Of a DNA stretch of 64,000 bases, positions 1 to 8,250 are shown piece after piece. The stretch lies in contig NZ_JAUYHK010000005.1 of assembly GCF_030690045.1 (NCBI RefSeq), positions 124,001 to 188,000 on the forward strand, in the 5' to 3' direction. The position numbers and the translations under genes were made by a program. The first letter of the stretch is position 1, and each line of letters begins with the position of its first letter. The notes below the pieces were generated by a model. The model was not told the origin of the DNA, did no database searches, and saw only the letters and a list, made by a program, of their open reading frames with translations. Origin of the DNA: Thalassospira sp. GTDB lineage: Bacteria > Pseudomonadota > Alphaproteobacteria > Rhodospirillales > Thalassospiraceae.

Positions 1-82
1 CAAATCCGTATATTATCAGGATGAAAACTGATCCATACTGATTTGTCCTTCGATAACGGTTTCAACCTTGTGGAGCGCTCCC

Positions 83-307
83 ATGTCCCAACCTGCCCGT
101 CGTCTGTCAGACAAGATCATTCTTGCCCATCGTCAGGCGGTGGCGGAGCGCAAGGCCGAAGTCGCCGACTTGCTGATTCAGGCGCTTGAACTTGATGCTT
201 CCTATATCGGCGGCCCGGCCACCGAACATCGCGATGATGTCGGCGATATCGAGGCGGCCTTTGAACTGCATGCCCGGTTCAAGGACGAACACGACATCGC
301 CCTTTAG
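83..307 (+). CDS. Small hypothetical protein (74 aa)
   Basis: I do not recognise this protein. It is predicted to be soluble, with no signal peptide or membrane segment, and is rich in Ala, Glu and Asp; the first half looks helical. An in-frame ATG lies 15 bases upstream, but I chose the start preceded by GGAG at a 7-base distance. The gene converges on the TetR gene, with one base between the two stop codons. A frame of similar length is open on the opposite strand, so coding status rests on the ribosome binding site and plausible codon use. Confidence 0.5.
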   Translation: MSQPARRLSDKIILAHRQAVAERKAEVADLLIQALELDASYIGGPATEHRDDVGDIEAAFELHARFKDEHDIAL

Positions 308-308
308 G

Positions 309-866
309 TCACGACACGGCAGCAATTCCATTCATAAACACGCCAACCAGATGCGCGATATGCGCGTGCGGTGAACTGTCATGCTCGGTAGCAAGCGAGA
401 TTGCGACCGCAACACATATCAGATCGTTAAAGCTGATATCCGGTCGAACAGCCCCGGCATTCTGCGCACGCGCCAGTAATCGGGCCCCTTCCCCGGTCGT
501 TGCGAGACATCCGGCCGTTCCAATCTGGAGAACCGTGCCGAGCGACGCCGCAAACCCCCGATAAAGATTCGAATATTGCACGAGTTCTTCAAGATAGGTG
601 CGCAAGGCGTCCAGAGGGTCAAGATCGGCTGCTCTGGACCGGCTTGTCTCCGCAAAAGACAGGAACCGGGCGCTGTATGTCGCGGCCAAAAGAGCCTCGC
701 GCGTAGGAAAGCGGCGATATAGCGTCCCGATCCCGACCCCGGCACGTTTTGCCACCTCGTCCAGAGAGGCACCGGCCCCTCGCTCCAGAAAGACTTCCTC
801 GGCTGCGGCAAGGATTCGCTCCTTGTTCAGCTGCGCATCGGCACGCAATGGGGTTTCGTCGACCAA
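309..866 (-). CDS. TetR/AcrR family transcriptional regulator
   Basis: A 185-residue one-domain repressor. The N-terminal helix-turn-helix reads DEVAKRAGVGIGTLYRRF, the classic TetR signature; the rest is the variable ligand-binding, dimerising domain. The frame stays open upstream to an ATG inside the operator, but a TTG codon with GAGG nine bases upstream fits the usual N-terminus (VDETPLRADAQ) much better, so I start there. It diverges from a short-chain dehydrogenase gene, and the shared intergenic region holds two palindromes, so it very likely represses both itself and the dehydrogenase. The inducer is unknown. Confidence 0.88.
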   Translation of the reverse strand: MVDETPLRADAQLNKERILAAAEEVFLERGAGASLDEVAKRAGVGIGTLYRRFPTREALLAATYSARFLSFAETSRSRAADLDPLDALRTYLEELVQYSNLYRGFAASLGTVLQIGTAGCLATTGEGARLLARAQNAGAVRPDISFNDLICVAVAISLATEHDSSPHAHIAHLVGVFMNGIAAVS

Positions 867-892
867 AATAATCCGCCTCACTTTGACTTGCA

Positions 893-940
893 AGTGGAGG
901 ATACCTCCATATAATAAGTGGAGCAATTCTCCACTTATTA
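893..940. promoter_or_regulatory. Paired TetR-type operators between divergent genes
   Basis: Two inverted repeats share the half-site AAGTGGAG. The one nearer the dehydrogenase has perfect 12-base arms (TAATAAGTGGAG and its complement, 912-923 and 929-940) around a 5-base spacer. The one nearer the regulator has TGGAGG/CCTCCA arms (895-900 and 904-909). Their placement between a TetR gene and its divergent neighbour is the standard arrangement for autorepression plus target repression. Binding by this TetR is inferred. Confidence 0.75.
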
Positions 941-958
941 ACAAAGAGAGCAGATAAC

Positions 959-1702
959 ATGACGAAACGATTCGAAAACAAGGTCGTGGTGATCACGGGC
1001 GGAACGGACGGCATCGGTTTGACAACCGCCAGATCGTTCGCAGCCGAAGGTGCCCATGTTTACGTCACAGGCCGGCGGCAAGACCGTCTGGACGAGGCGC
1101 TCAGGGAAATCGGCAACGGCGCCATTGGTGTTCAGGGCGATGTCAGCAATCTTGCCGACATCGACAGGCTGTACGCGCAAATAAAGCGCGATCACCGCCG
1201 TGTGGACGTGGTATTCGCAAATGCCGGTGTGTCGGAATCCGCCCCCATTGGCAGCATCGAAGAAGACCATTTTGACCGCGTCTTTAACATCAACGTCAAA
1301 GGCATGGTCTTCACCGTGCAAAAGGCCCTACCCCTGATGTCCGATGGCGGCGCTGTGGTGTTGGCGGGATCGGGTGCCGGCAGCAAGGGCTTTGCCAATC
1401 TGTCTATCTATAGCGCCACCAAGGCGGCGATCCGCTCGTTTGCACGAACATGGACGACCGATCTGAAAAGCCGGGGCATTCGTGTGAACGTCGTTTCACC
1501 CGGTATGGTCCTGACACCCGCGATGCAGACCTATCTGCAAAACAATACCGGTGCAGAAGAATGGATGCAGCAAGCCATTCCGTTCGGCAGACTGGCCCGG
1601 ACCGAAGAAATTGCCAAGACGGTGCTGTTTCTGGCATCGGACGAAAGCAGCTTCATAGGCGGCGAGGAACTGCTTGTCGATGGCGGCTTCGTCGCGGTCT
1701 GA
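959..1702 (+). CDS. SDR family NAD(P)-dependent oxidoreductase
   Basis: A classical short-chain dehydrogenase/reductase of 247 residues, the usual size. The cofactor motif TGGTDGIG lies at residues 13-20, the NAG motif at 88-90, and the catalytic triad is Ser138, Tyr151 and Lys155 (YSATK). The C-terminus (SFIGGEELLVDGG) is that of FabG-like and glucose-dehydrogenase-like members. The substrate cannot be read from sequence. Gly-Arg-Arg after the second strand (TGRR) suggests NADP(H) preference. It is divergent from and probably controlled by the adjacent TetR; small-molecule detoxification is a common role of such pairs. Confidence 0.92.
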   Translation: MTKRFENKVVVITGGTDGIGLTTARSFAAEGAHVYVTGRRQDRLDEALREIGNGAIGVQGDVSNLADIDRLYAQIKRDHRRVDVVFANAGVSESAPIGSIEEDHFDRVFNINVKGMVFTVQKALPLMSDGGAVVLAGSGAGSKGFANLSIYSATKAAIRSFARTWTTDLKSRGIRVNVVSPGMVLTPAMQTYLQNNTGAEEWMQQAIPFGRLARTEEIAKTVLFLASDESSFIGGEELLVDGGFVAV

Positions 1703-1854
1703 AAACATGGCGCAAGGCATCCGTCTTGCGACGTCACGAAAATTTCTAGGCAATTTCGCGGCGAAACACCGGCGCAAAGTCGGAGTTTCGCCGCCCTGCC
1801 CGGATGATCACGATGTGATGCGGCGCGGCCCGAGAACCGGCCCTCCTATCCACT
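1703..1854. other. Intergenic stretch with a hairpin
   Basis: No gene is visible. A perfect 10-base inverted repeat (GCGGCGAAAC at 1758-1767 and its complement at 1785-1794) encloses a 17-base loop. No T-run follows, so it is at best a weak terminator for the dehydrogenase gene. Confidence 0.4.
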
Positions 1855-1992
1855 TTGCGCAACGACTATCCACTTAATGTCAGAAAACGACTTTCGCCTG
1901 CCTGTCACGGCGGGTTTGGCCTTGATACCAGTCAACTTACCAGCAAACTTGCACTCAGCCGCATGATGTCGGTTGCCAACGATGACACCCAA
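1855..1992 (+). pseudogene. Relic of an autotransporter 3' end
   Basis: About 80 bases here (1914-1992) match the last part of the autotransporter gene downstream (about 3827-3905) at roughly three bases in four. The translation GFGLDTSQLTSKLALSRMM mirrors GLGFDTGPLKSTLALNHMM, and both continue SVANDD. The match stops before the usual C-terminal strand and the Phe residue, and nothing like the rest of the barrel lies upstream. I read this as the decayed remnant of a former tandem copy. It is in frame with the downstream gene, which makes the frame misleadingly long. Confidence 0.65.
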
Positions 1993-2139
1993 TTTATGAA
2001 ATTGATTTTTAATCATGCACTGATATCTCGCGTCCGGGTAAATTATATTGTTTATAAATCAACCTATGCAGCCATCCCTGTTTTCGGCAACCAGGAGATA
2101 AAAGACCAGGCAGGGGGAAAGGGGGCTGAGGGGACATAT

Positions 2140-3948
2140 ATGGGCACATCTCTTTTCAGGAGACCCGTCGTGCTGGGCATGGCACTGGCGGGCACGGTAT
2201 CGACATTTTCCGCTGAAGCTTTTGCCAAAAGTGCGGGTTGTACGCAGTGGACGTTCAACGGAAATTCAAACGGCGTAAGCGGTTCGAACCTGGCGTTCGA
2301 GGTGAACGAAACGGCATCCATCAGCCTCACCGAAAACAACGGCACCGCGGACACTTACACCTTCACCTATACAGACATCGCCAACGGCAACCAGACAATC
2401 ACCCGTAACGGAACGATCAATATCGGCGGTATGGTAAATGAAACCATCACCATACCGCGAAATACAACCAGCGGTCGGTTGAATTTGGTGATTAACACCG
2501 GCGGCCAGACTGCGGTGACATTGTCATGCAACGAAGCGGTAGAACCCAGCCCCGAAACCGAAACACCAGAGAGCAGCGAATCCACAACATCTTCGACCGT
2601 CATCTCATCTGTGTCGCGGTCCCAGACGACCGTGATCGCACAGAATATCGGCGCACGAATTTCCGCCGTTAGCACCCCGGCTGGCACCGCAACGGGCGGA
2701 TCGACCGGCATCGGCAGTGGCAGCACCGGAACCAGCGACAACGATGATGCAAATGCCAACCTTGTCGATGATCCGGCTTATCACCGCCACACCACCAGCC
2801 TGACCAAAGATGATAACGGCTTGCGCCGTATCGCCATGATGGGCAGTTTCGACAGTTCAACCGGCGAAGGCATGCACATGCTGGGCCTTGGCCCGACAGA
2901 TCAGGGCAATACCGGCGGTGCCAGTGGTGTTGACGGTCGCTCCGCTTTTGCGACGGCATCTCCCTTCACGGTTTGGGGGCACGGGTCGTATACGTCGGTC
3001 GATAACGACTATGTCAGAGGTGCCAATGACAATCGCTATGACGGTGATGTCTGGGGCTACAATGTCGGACTGGATTACAGGTTTGCCGAAAGCCTGACGG
3101 CGGGTCTGTCCCTCGGATATAACGATACCGACCTTACCACGTCCTTTAATGACGGTTCCTATCAGGAAAAGGGATGGGTTGTTTCACCCTATGCGATCTA
3201 CGCCCCCATCAGGGGGCTGATCATTTCCGGTCAGGCCGGTTTTGGCATGGGCGACATTGATGTGACGCGCGATAACAATGCGGTGTCGGGCAAGACCGAT
3301 TCAGACATGTGGTATGCCGCCGTCAACACGTCCTATCGGGTCAGCCCGATAGAAACCCTGTCGGCGGTATCTTTCACCCCGTCACTGGCCTTTATTGCGG
3401 CCCGCAAAACGGTTGATGGCTACACCGAAAGCGACAACACCGTCGTTGCCGAAACAACCTCGAACACCCGTCAGATCAAACCGGCCATCGAAGCCGCCTA
3501 TGATTTCGCACCGACCCAAAACCTGACCATCTCGCCCTTCCTTGAAGCCGGCCTGATTTACGATTTCACCGATGAAATCAACAATGACAAAACCGCGTTC
3601 AATATTGGGGGCGGTGTACGCCTGTCTGACAGCCTCACGGGGCTGAATGCCGCCCTTGAAGGCAATTATCTTGCCAGTCGTTCGGACTATAGCGAATATA
3701 CCATTGGCAGCACGATCATTTACGGTTTTGAACTTGCAGGCGATGACGGGCGTTCAATCGGGATCGTCACACCATTTTTCGCCAGCAACCTCAACGAATA
3801 TGGCAATCAACGCATCCGTGCCGGCTTGGGTTTTGATACCGGCCCCCTCAAAAGCACACTTGCCCTCAATCACATGATGTCGGTCGCCAATGATGACGAT
3901 GACACCGACACCAGTACGATCGAAATCCGTGTATCGATGCCTTTCTGA
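2140..3948 (+). CDS. Autotransporter-type outer-membrane beta-barrel protein
   Basis: A 602-residue protein, secreted and then inserted in the outer membrane. Residues 1-28 form a signal peptide (RR, then a hydrophobic core, ending AEAFA). Residues 30-135 are a Thr/Asn-rich beta-strand domain with two cysteines, followed by a Ser/Thr/Glu-rich linker to about residue 200. From about 280 to the end, alternating aromatic and polar strands end in the terminal Phe typical of BAM substrates (SMPF). The frame is open for another 95 codons upstream, but GAGGGG six bases before this ATG and the signal peptide fix the start. The passenger is short and has no recognisable catalytic motif, so adhesion or a structural role is more likely than protease activity. 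Confidence 0.82.
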   Translation: MGTSLFRRPVVLGMALAGTVSTFSAEAFAKSAGCTQWTFNGNSNGVSGSNLAFEVNETASISLTENNGTADTYTFTYTDIANGNQTITRNGTINIGGMVNETITIPRNTTSGRLNLVINTGGQTAVTLSCNEAVEPSPETETPESSESTTSSTVISSVSRSQTTVIAQNIGARISAVSTPAGTATGGSTGIGSGSTGTSDNDDANANLVDDPAYHRHTTSLTKDDNGLRRIAMMGSFDSSTGEGMHMLGLGPTDQGNTGGASGVDGRSAFATASPFTVWGHGSYTSVDNDYVRGANDNRYDGDVWGYNVGLDYRFAESLTAGLSLGYNDTDLTTSFNDGSYQEKGWVVSPYAIYAPIRGLIISGQAGFGMGDIDVTRDNNAVSGKTDSDMWYAAVNTSYRVSPIETLSAVSFTPSLAFIAARKTVDGYTESDNTVVAETTSNTRQIKPAIEAAYDFAPTQNLTISPFLEAGLIYDFTDEINNDKTAFNIGGGVRLSDSLTGLNAALEGNYLASRSDYSEYTIGSTIIYGFELAGDDGRSIGIVTPFFASNLNEYGNQRIRAGLGFDTGPLKSTLALNHMMSVANDDDDTDTSTIEIRVSMPF

Positions 3949-3972
3949 TAACAGCCCCGATACAATGAACAA

Positions 3973-3998
3973 GCCCCCGGTCACAGATCGGGGGTTTT
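3973..3998 (+). terminator. Rho-independent terminator of the autotransporter gene
   Basis: Stem CCCCCG/CGGGGG with a nine-base loop followed by TTTT, 25 bases after the stop codon. Confidence 0.8.
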
Positions 3999-4134
3999 GC
4001 ATTTGGCCAGACATCCCGTCTGATCAATTGTTTATCGGCGGGAACAACTTACCCAAAGCCGCGTTGTGATTTCAGTTACACCGGTTCCGGTTTCCGGGAT
4101 ACGCGCAAATCCAAACAAAATAACAGGAGCCCCC

Positions 4135-4347
4135 ATGCCCATCAGTCGTCTTGCAGGCATCGTCATTTGTATCATCGGCATTGCCCTTTTGATCGTTGGC
4201 TTCAACGCATCCGACAGTGCCGCCGATCAGTTGTCCGAAACCTTCCTTGGCCGTTACACCGATGAAACCGTCTGGTATCTGGTGGGCGGTGCGGCGGCGG
4301 CCATCGGGGGGCTCATCCTGATGATGTTTGGGGCCAAGGCCCGCTAA
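4135..4347 (+). CDS. DUF3185 family small membrane protein
   Basis: A 70-residue protein with two hydrophobic helices (about residues 5-24 and 44-64) separated by a polar stretch containing ASDSAADQLSETFLGRYTDE. This layout matches the DUF3185 family of small inner-membrane proteins of unknown function. The start is set by AGGAG six bases before the ATG; an upstream in-frame ATG would add 23 unlikely residues. It appears monocistronic. Confidence 0.75.
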   Translation: MPISRLAGIVICIIGIALLIVGFNASDSAADQLSETFLGRYTDETVWYLVGGAAAAIGGLILMMFGAKAR

Positions 4348-4360
4348 ATTTCCGCGATCT

Positions 4361-4413
4361 GTGTGTTGCCATTGTTTCCCCAACCCGCCCTTTCGCGGAC
4401 AATGGCAACACAC
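4361..4413. repeat. 15-base perfect inverted repeat
   Basis: The arms GTGTGTTGCCATTGT (4361-4375) and its exact complement (4399-4413) flank a 23-base loop. It begins 14 bases after the DUF3185 stop and lies about 85 bases before the dioxygenase start. There is no T-run on either side, so it is not a normal terminator. It could be a dyad operator, an mRNA-stabilising hairpin or a dispersed palindromic repeat. Confidence 0.7.
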
Positions 4414-4496
4414 TGTTGACGAACCATGACTGGTCAGGGGGACGAAACAGGCACATATTCACACTCAATATTGTTTGAATGTCGAGGTGCCCCACC

Positions 4497-5315
4497 ATGA
4501 CCAGCCCGGTTTCTACCGCACAGCACGGCAATCTTGCGCCGATCTTCATCTCGCATGGCTCGCCGATGCTGGTTGCCCGCCAAAGCACCCCGGCCTTTGA
4601 TTTCTTTGCCACCGAACTGGGAACCGAACTTGACGGTGCCCGCGCCATCCTGATGGTATCGGCCCATTGGCAAACCGCCACCCCGACCATCTCCACCGCC
4701 GCGCGACCCGAAACCATCCATGATTTTTACGGCTTCCCCAAACCGCTTTATGACCTGCGTTATGATGTTGCGGGCGATCCGGAACTGGCCGCCGACATCG
4801 CCAATCTGATCGGCGCTGCGACCGATGCCACCCGCGGGCTGGATCACGGGGCATGGATGCCGATGATTCTGGCCCGTCCCGCCGCCGATATTCCGGTGTT
4901 TCAGCTGTCCATGCTGGCGCAGGGCACCCCGGCCGATCATTATACGCTGGGCCAAAAACTGCGCAATTTGCGCGATAGGGGCGTTCTGGTAATCGGCAGC
5001 GGGGCCATGACCCATAATCTGCACCTGCTGGACCAGCATGACGGCCCGCATGTCGTGGACTGGGCCCGCGATTTCAGCAACTGGATGATCGATCATGCCT
5101 CGGCGCGGGATATTGACAGTTTGCTTGATTATCGCGCCCGTGCGCCCCACGCCGTGCGCGCCCACCCCGAAGACGATCATCTGATGCCGTTTTTTGTCGC
5201 GCTGGGTGCTGCCGATGCCAATTATGACGGTCATATCCTGCATGACAGCTACGAATTTGGCACTCTGGCCATGACTGCCCTGCGCTTTGCCACCCCCGCC
5301 GGGGCGGAAAGTTAA
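4497..5315 (+). CDS. ygiD: DODA-type extradiol aromatic ring-opening dioxygenase (YgiD-like)
   Basis: A 272-residue enzyme of the LigB/DODA superfamily; the E. coli homologue YgiD is a 4,5-DOPA extradiol dioxygenase with non-haem metal. Landmarks are the N-terminal FISHGSPM (metal-ligand His), the conserved SAHWQT, DHGAWMPM with a ligand His, and VIGSGAMTHN with the later HPEDDHLMP segment. The ATG with GAGG nine bases upstream is preferred to one six codons earlier. It converges on the TetR gene, with five bases between the stops. The physiological substrate in this organism is not evident. Confidence 0.85.
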   Translation: MTSPVSTAQHGNLAPIFISHGSPMLVARQSTPAFDFFATELGTELDGARAILMVSAHWQTATPTISTAARPETIHDFYGFPKPLYDLRYDVAGDPELAADIANLIGAATDATRGLDHGAWMPMILARPAADIPVFQLSMLAQGTPADHYTLGQKLRNLRDRGVLVIGSGAMTHNLHLLDQHDGPHVVDWARDFSNWMIDHASARDIDSLLDYRARAPHAVRAHPEDDHLMPFFVALGAADANYDGHILHDSYEFGTLAMTALRFATPAGAES

Positions 5316-5320
5316 CGTCG

Positions 5321-5947
5321 TTAATTTTCGACCGGCTTGTCGCCACGGTGCAACCAGATACCGCGCACCTGAAGTTCGACCAGTTCGCGCAGGGTGGCGC
5401 ACATGTCCTCGCTGTCAAAATTGCCCGAACTCATATGGTCGTGAATGGTGAATAAAAACAGCGCCATGATGGTTTTGAAAACCAGCACCGGGTCAAGATC
5501 CGGGTCAATTTCACCATTCAGCTGTGCTTCTTCAATAATCGCCCGGGTGGCGGCGATCAGGCCGCTATTGGCCATCACCTGATGCACCGCCCCCTTGCGC
5601 GGGGAAAAGGCAATCTGGCTCATCAATACCCGCCACATTTCCGGCTGCAAACACACCTGTTCAAACCGGCAGGCGGCAACATGCATCAGTTTGTCCGGCA
5701 AAGACCATTCCGGGTCCATGGTATGCAGGGCGCGTTCGATCACGGCGGCCATCTGATCGCCGACACAGGTCACCAGCAATTCTTCCTTGGTCGGAAAATG
5801 CGCAAAAACCGTGCCTTCGGCCACCCCGGCCCGCTGGGCGATCTCGCGGGTGGATGTCGCATCGAACCCGGCCGATCCAAAACAGTGCCGGGCGGCTTCC
5901 AGAATTTTTTCGCGGGTTTCCTCGCGGCGCTGCGAACGGATATTCAT
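5321..5947 (-). CDS. TetR/AcrR family transcriptional regulator
   Basis: A 208-residue repressor. The HTH is in residues about 28-47 (STREIAQRAGVAEGTVFAHF), and the remainder is an all-helical ligand domain. The start is chosen at the ATG preceded by AAGGGGAA rather than eight codons earlier. The gene lies downstream of the DMT transporter on the same strand, and the 63-base gap is filled by overlapping palindromes that probably bind this protein. The arrangement suggests autoregulation, and perhaps control of the neighbouring exporter. Confidence 0.87.
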   Translation of the reverse strand: MNIRSQRREETREKILEAARHCFGSAGFDATSTREIAQRAGVAEGTVFAHFPTKEELLVTCVGDQMAAVIERALHTMDPEWSLPDKLMHVAACRFEQVCLQPEMWRVLMSQIAFSPRKGAVHQVMANSGLIAATRAIIEEAQLNGEIDPDLDPVLVFKTIMALFLFTIHDHMSSGNFDSEDMCATLRELVELQVRGIWLHRGDKPVEN

Positions 5948-5960
5948 CGGATTCCCCTTA

Positions 5961-5990
5961 AATGAGCACACTCATTGAGTAAACTCATTT
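5961..5990. promoter_or_regulatory. Overlapping palindromes, candidate TetR operator
   Basis: Two adjoining dyads built on the half-site (A)ATGAG: AATGAG-N4-CTCATT at 5961-5976 and TGAGT-N2-ACTCA at 5976-5987. They lie just upstream of the TetR start codon, as expected for an autoregulatory site. TGAGT-like half-sites are common for this family. Confidence 0.7.
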
Positions 5991-6010
5991 ATCTGCAATC
6001 ATGTCCCCCG

Positions 6011-6940
6011 TCAAGCGGTCGGTATTTTGCGCCGCTGCCGGTGATCGCGCAACGCCATCAGGCTGTGCAGCGCAAGGGTGGCAATCACAATCCCCCCGGC
6101 AATAAAGGTCACCGCGGTTGGCACTTCGCCAATAAAAATCCACACCAGGATCGATCCGAAAATCGCCTCGGCCAGCATGATCAGCCCGACCTCGGCGGCG
6201 GGAATATGTTTTGCCCCGCGTGAAATCAGGGTGAATGACAATGGCAACACCAGACAGCCCAGCAACAGCAACCAGACGAAATCCAGCCCGGCAATCGCGG
6301 CTGGATGGGACATTGGCGCGACCACGGCGGTTGCCAGAAATGCCCCGGCCATCATCGCCCGCACACTGTCGATATGGATTTTGACGCCCAGTACATTGAA
6401 ATAACAGGCCAGACACACCGCCGTTCCCAGCGCCAGCAAATCCCCCTTCATATTGACCCCGCCCAGCCCCTGCCCGACAATCACCGCCAGCGAGACAAAC
6501 ACCACAATCGAGGCAATCCAGGTACGCAGCGCCTGTTGGCGCCGAAACAAAAACACCCCGATCAGCCCGGCAATCAGCGGCGTCGCCGCAATAATCACCA
6601 GCGTATTGGCCACATCGGTATTTTTGATCGACAGGATGAAACACAGGCTGGTGCCGCCATAAAATGCCCCGGCCAGCATGTCATCGCGTGTCGGCATCAC
6701 CGCATGGCGCAAGGATTGCCGCCGCCGCACCCCGCGCCACACCGCCGCCAGCAACAGGGTCAACCCCAATAACAGCAACCGCCAAAAGGCCGTCGTCATC
6801 TCATCGGCCCCGATCAGCCGCACCAGCAAGGCATCGGGGCTCAGGATCGTCACCCCGGCCAGAACGAACCAGCCGCCATGCCATCCTGTTTGTGCCTTTG
6901 CCCCGTCGGTCATTGCCCCGTCCTGTTGTTTCCCCGTCAT
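6011..6940 (-). CDS. DMT family transporter (EamA, drug/metabolite exporter)
   Basis: A 309-residue inner-membrane protein with about ten hydrophobic helices in two EamA halves, the usual length for the family. Features include the N-terminal GGWFVLAGVTILSPDALLVR and the conserved second-half segment GAKHIPAAEVGLIMLAEAIF followed by GSILVW. Family members export amino acids, nucleobases or drugs, and substrate is not predictable. An internal Met at residue 10 is an alternative start. The TetR gene lies just downstream on the same strand. Confidence 0.88.
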   Translation of the reverse strand: MTGKQQDGAMTDGAKAQTGWHGGWFVLAGVTILSPDALLVRLIGADEMTTAFWRLLLLGLTLLLAAVWRGVRRRQSLRHAVMPTRDDMLAGAFYGGTSLCFILSIKNTDVANTLVIIAATPLIAGLIGVFLFRRQQALRTWIASIVVFVSLAVIVGQGLGGVNMKGDLLALGTAVCLACYFNVLGVKIHIDSVRAMMAGAFLATAVVAPMSHPAAIAGLDFVWLLLLGCLVLPLSFTLISRGAKHIPAAEVGLIMLAEAIFGSILVWIFIGEVPTAVTFIAGGIVIATLALHSLMALRDHRQRRKIPTA

Positions 6941-7110
6941 GATGTTGTTTGTGCGACAGTTTTACCCAAACCACAAATCATCATTGCTGATGCGCTCTAT
7001 TAGCCCTGCTTATGTCGCTTTTTGCCTGCCGGGCGTTAAAGAAACGGTTTCGTTTGCCGCCTTTCACCGATAAGCTGCGCAGCACATTTCGCCCCCAAAG
7101 GAGACACACC

Positions 7111-7575
7111 ATGTCTGGAAAAATCGAAACCCGCCTTGCCGACCTTGGCATCACCCTGCCCGCCGCCAATGCCCCGGTCGCCAATTATGTGCCCTATGTG
7201 CAATCGGGCAATCTGGTGCATGTTTCCGGCCAGATCACCATGGAAAATGGCGAATTGAAATTTGTCGGCAAGCTCGGCCGCGATTATGACGTGGAACAGG
7301 GCCAAAAGGCCGCCCGCCTCTGCGCGCTCAATCTGATTGCGCAATTGCGTGCCGCGATTGGCGACCTTGATAACGTCACCCGCGTTGTCAAACTCAACGC
7401 CTTTGTCAATTCCATGCCCGATTTCACCGATCAGCCCAAGGTGGTCAATGGCGCATCGGACACCATGGTCGAAATTTTCGGCGATGCTGGCAAACATGCC
7501 CGTGCCGCTGTCGGCGTGGCGTCGCTGCCGCTGGGTGTGGCCGTGGAAATCGACGGAATTTTTGAAATCGCCTGA
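7111..7575 (+). CDS. RidA family protein (YjgF/YER057c/UK114)
   Basis: A 154-residue RidA-type protein. The family deaminates reactive enamine/imine intermediates released by PLP enzymes. Seen here are the N-terminal YVQSGNLVHVSGQI strand pair, the LNLIAQLRAAIGDLDNVTRV helix, and the RAAVGVASLPLGVAVEIDGI segment that carries the conserved arginine. It belongs to the longer (about 150-residue) subgroup rather than the 128-residue RidA subgroup proper, so strict imine deaminase activity is not assured. GGAG seven to eight bases upstream sets the start. Confidence 0.9.
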   Translation: MSGKIETRLADLGITLPAANAPVANYVPYVQSGNLVHVSGQITMENGELKFVGKLGRDYDVEQGQKAARLCALNLIAQLRAAIGDLDNVTRVVKLNAFVNSMPDFTDQPKVVNGASDTMVEIFGDAGKHARAAVGVASLPLGVAVEIDGIFEIA

Positions 7576-7605
7576 TCGCACCCGACACAACCCGCAACAA
7601 TCCCC

Positions 7606-7633
7606 AAAAGCCGGGCCCATCGCCCGGCTTTTT
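7606..7633 (+). terminator. Rho-independent terminator of the ridA-like gene
   Basis: Stem GCCGGGC/GCCCGGC, five-base loop, flanked by AAAA and TTTTT. It may also act in the reverse direction. Confidence 0.85.
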
Positions 7634-7710
7634 CATGCGCAAAGGGTGCGGCACAAAAAGCCGATCAGACCGGCATTAAAAACAGTCTCGCCCGGCAATA
7701 ACAGGCCCGC

Positions 7711-8052
7711 TCAATGTCTGCCGGAAATGGCGTTCAGCCCGACAACACCGCCAATAATCATCACCAGAAACAGCGCTTTTAAGGCACTTGCCGGTTCCTT
7801 GAACACCAGAATGCCAATCACCGCCACCACCGCCGTCCCCAGCCCGGACCACACCGCATAGGCCGTACTGATCGGCATGACGCGCAAGGTCAGGGCCAGA
7901 ACCCAGAAACTCAACCCGTAAAGCGTCAGGCTCAGCACGGTAAAGCGCCAGTCGCTGAATCCGTTGGAAAATTTAAGCGACGTTGTCGCGCACACCTCAA
8001 GCGTGATCGCGCCCAACAGATAAATCCACGCCGTCATGGCCGTCATTGTCAT
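7711..8052 (-). CDS. Small multidrug resistance (SMR) family transporter
   Basis: A 113-residue protein with four transmembrane helices, the standard SMR size. The essential membrane Glu is in ITLEVCATTSLKFSNGF, and the helix 3 motif is YAVWSGLGTAVVAVIG. SMR proteins are dual-topology proton antiporters that expel cationic drugs or guanidinium. The overall pattern is closer to EmrE/Qac types than to Gdx, but I cannot be certain. The start may be a few codons later (MTAW); the upstream AGGA supports the first ATG. Confidence 0.88.
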   Translation of the reverse strand: MTMTAMTAWIYLLGAITLEVCATTSLKFSNGFSDWRFTVLSLTLYGLSFWVLALTLRVMPISTAYAVWSGLGTAVVAVIGILVFKEPASALKALFLVMIIGGVVGLNAISGRH

Positions 8053-8250
8053 GTTTCCTGCTTTGCAAACCCGGCATCCTACCCGTAATTATCCGGGGCA
8101 ATGCAACTGATCGGCCTTGCAGGCAAGTGAAATTTTCAAGACGCCCCCGCCCGATGATGAACGGGCCAGGCAAATCGGGCGGCAAAGCCGTTGCGTACAA
8201 ATCCATATCAAGGCACATTGCCCCAAAGCAGACAGGCAGGAAACCATATC

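Noticed and set aside
1855-2139. 95-residue N-terminal extension of the autotransporter
   Set aside because: A signal peptide and ribosome binding site mark the start at 2140, and the extension is largely a relic of the gene's own 3' end.
4434-5402. Minus-strand frame of 322 codons
   Set aside because: Antisense to the ygiD-like gene, which has all its catalytic motifs.
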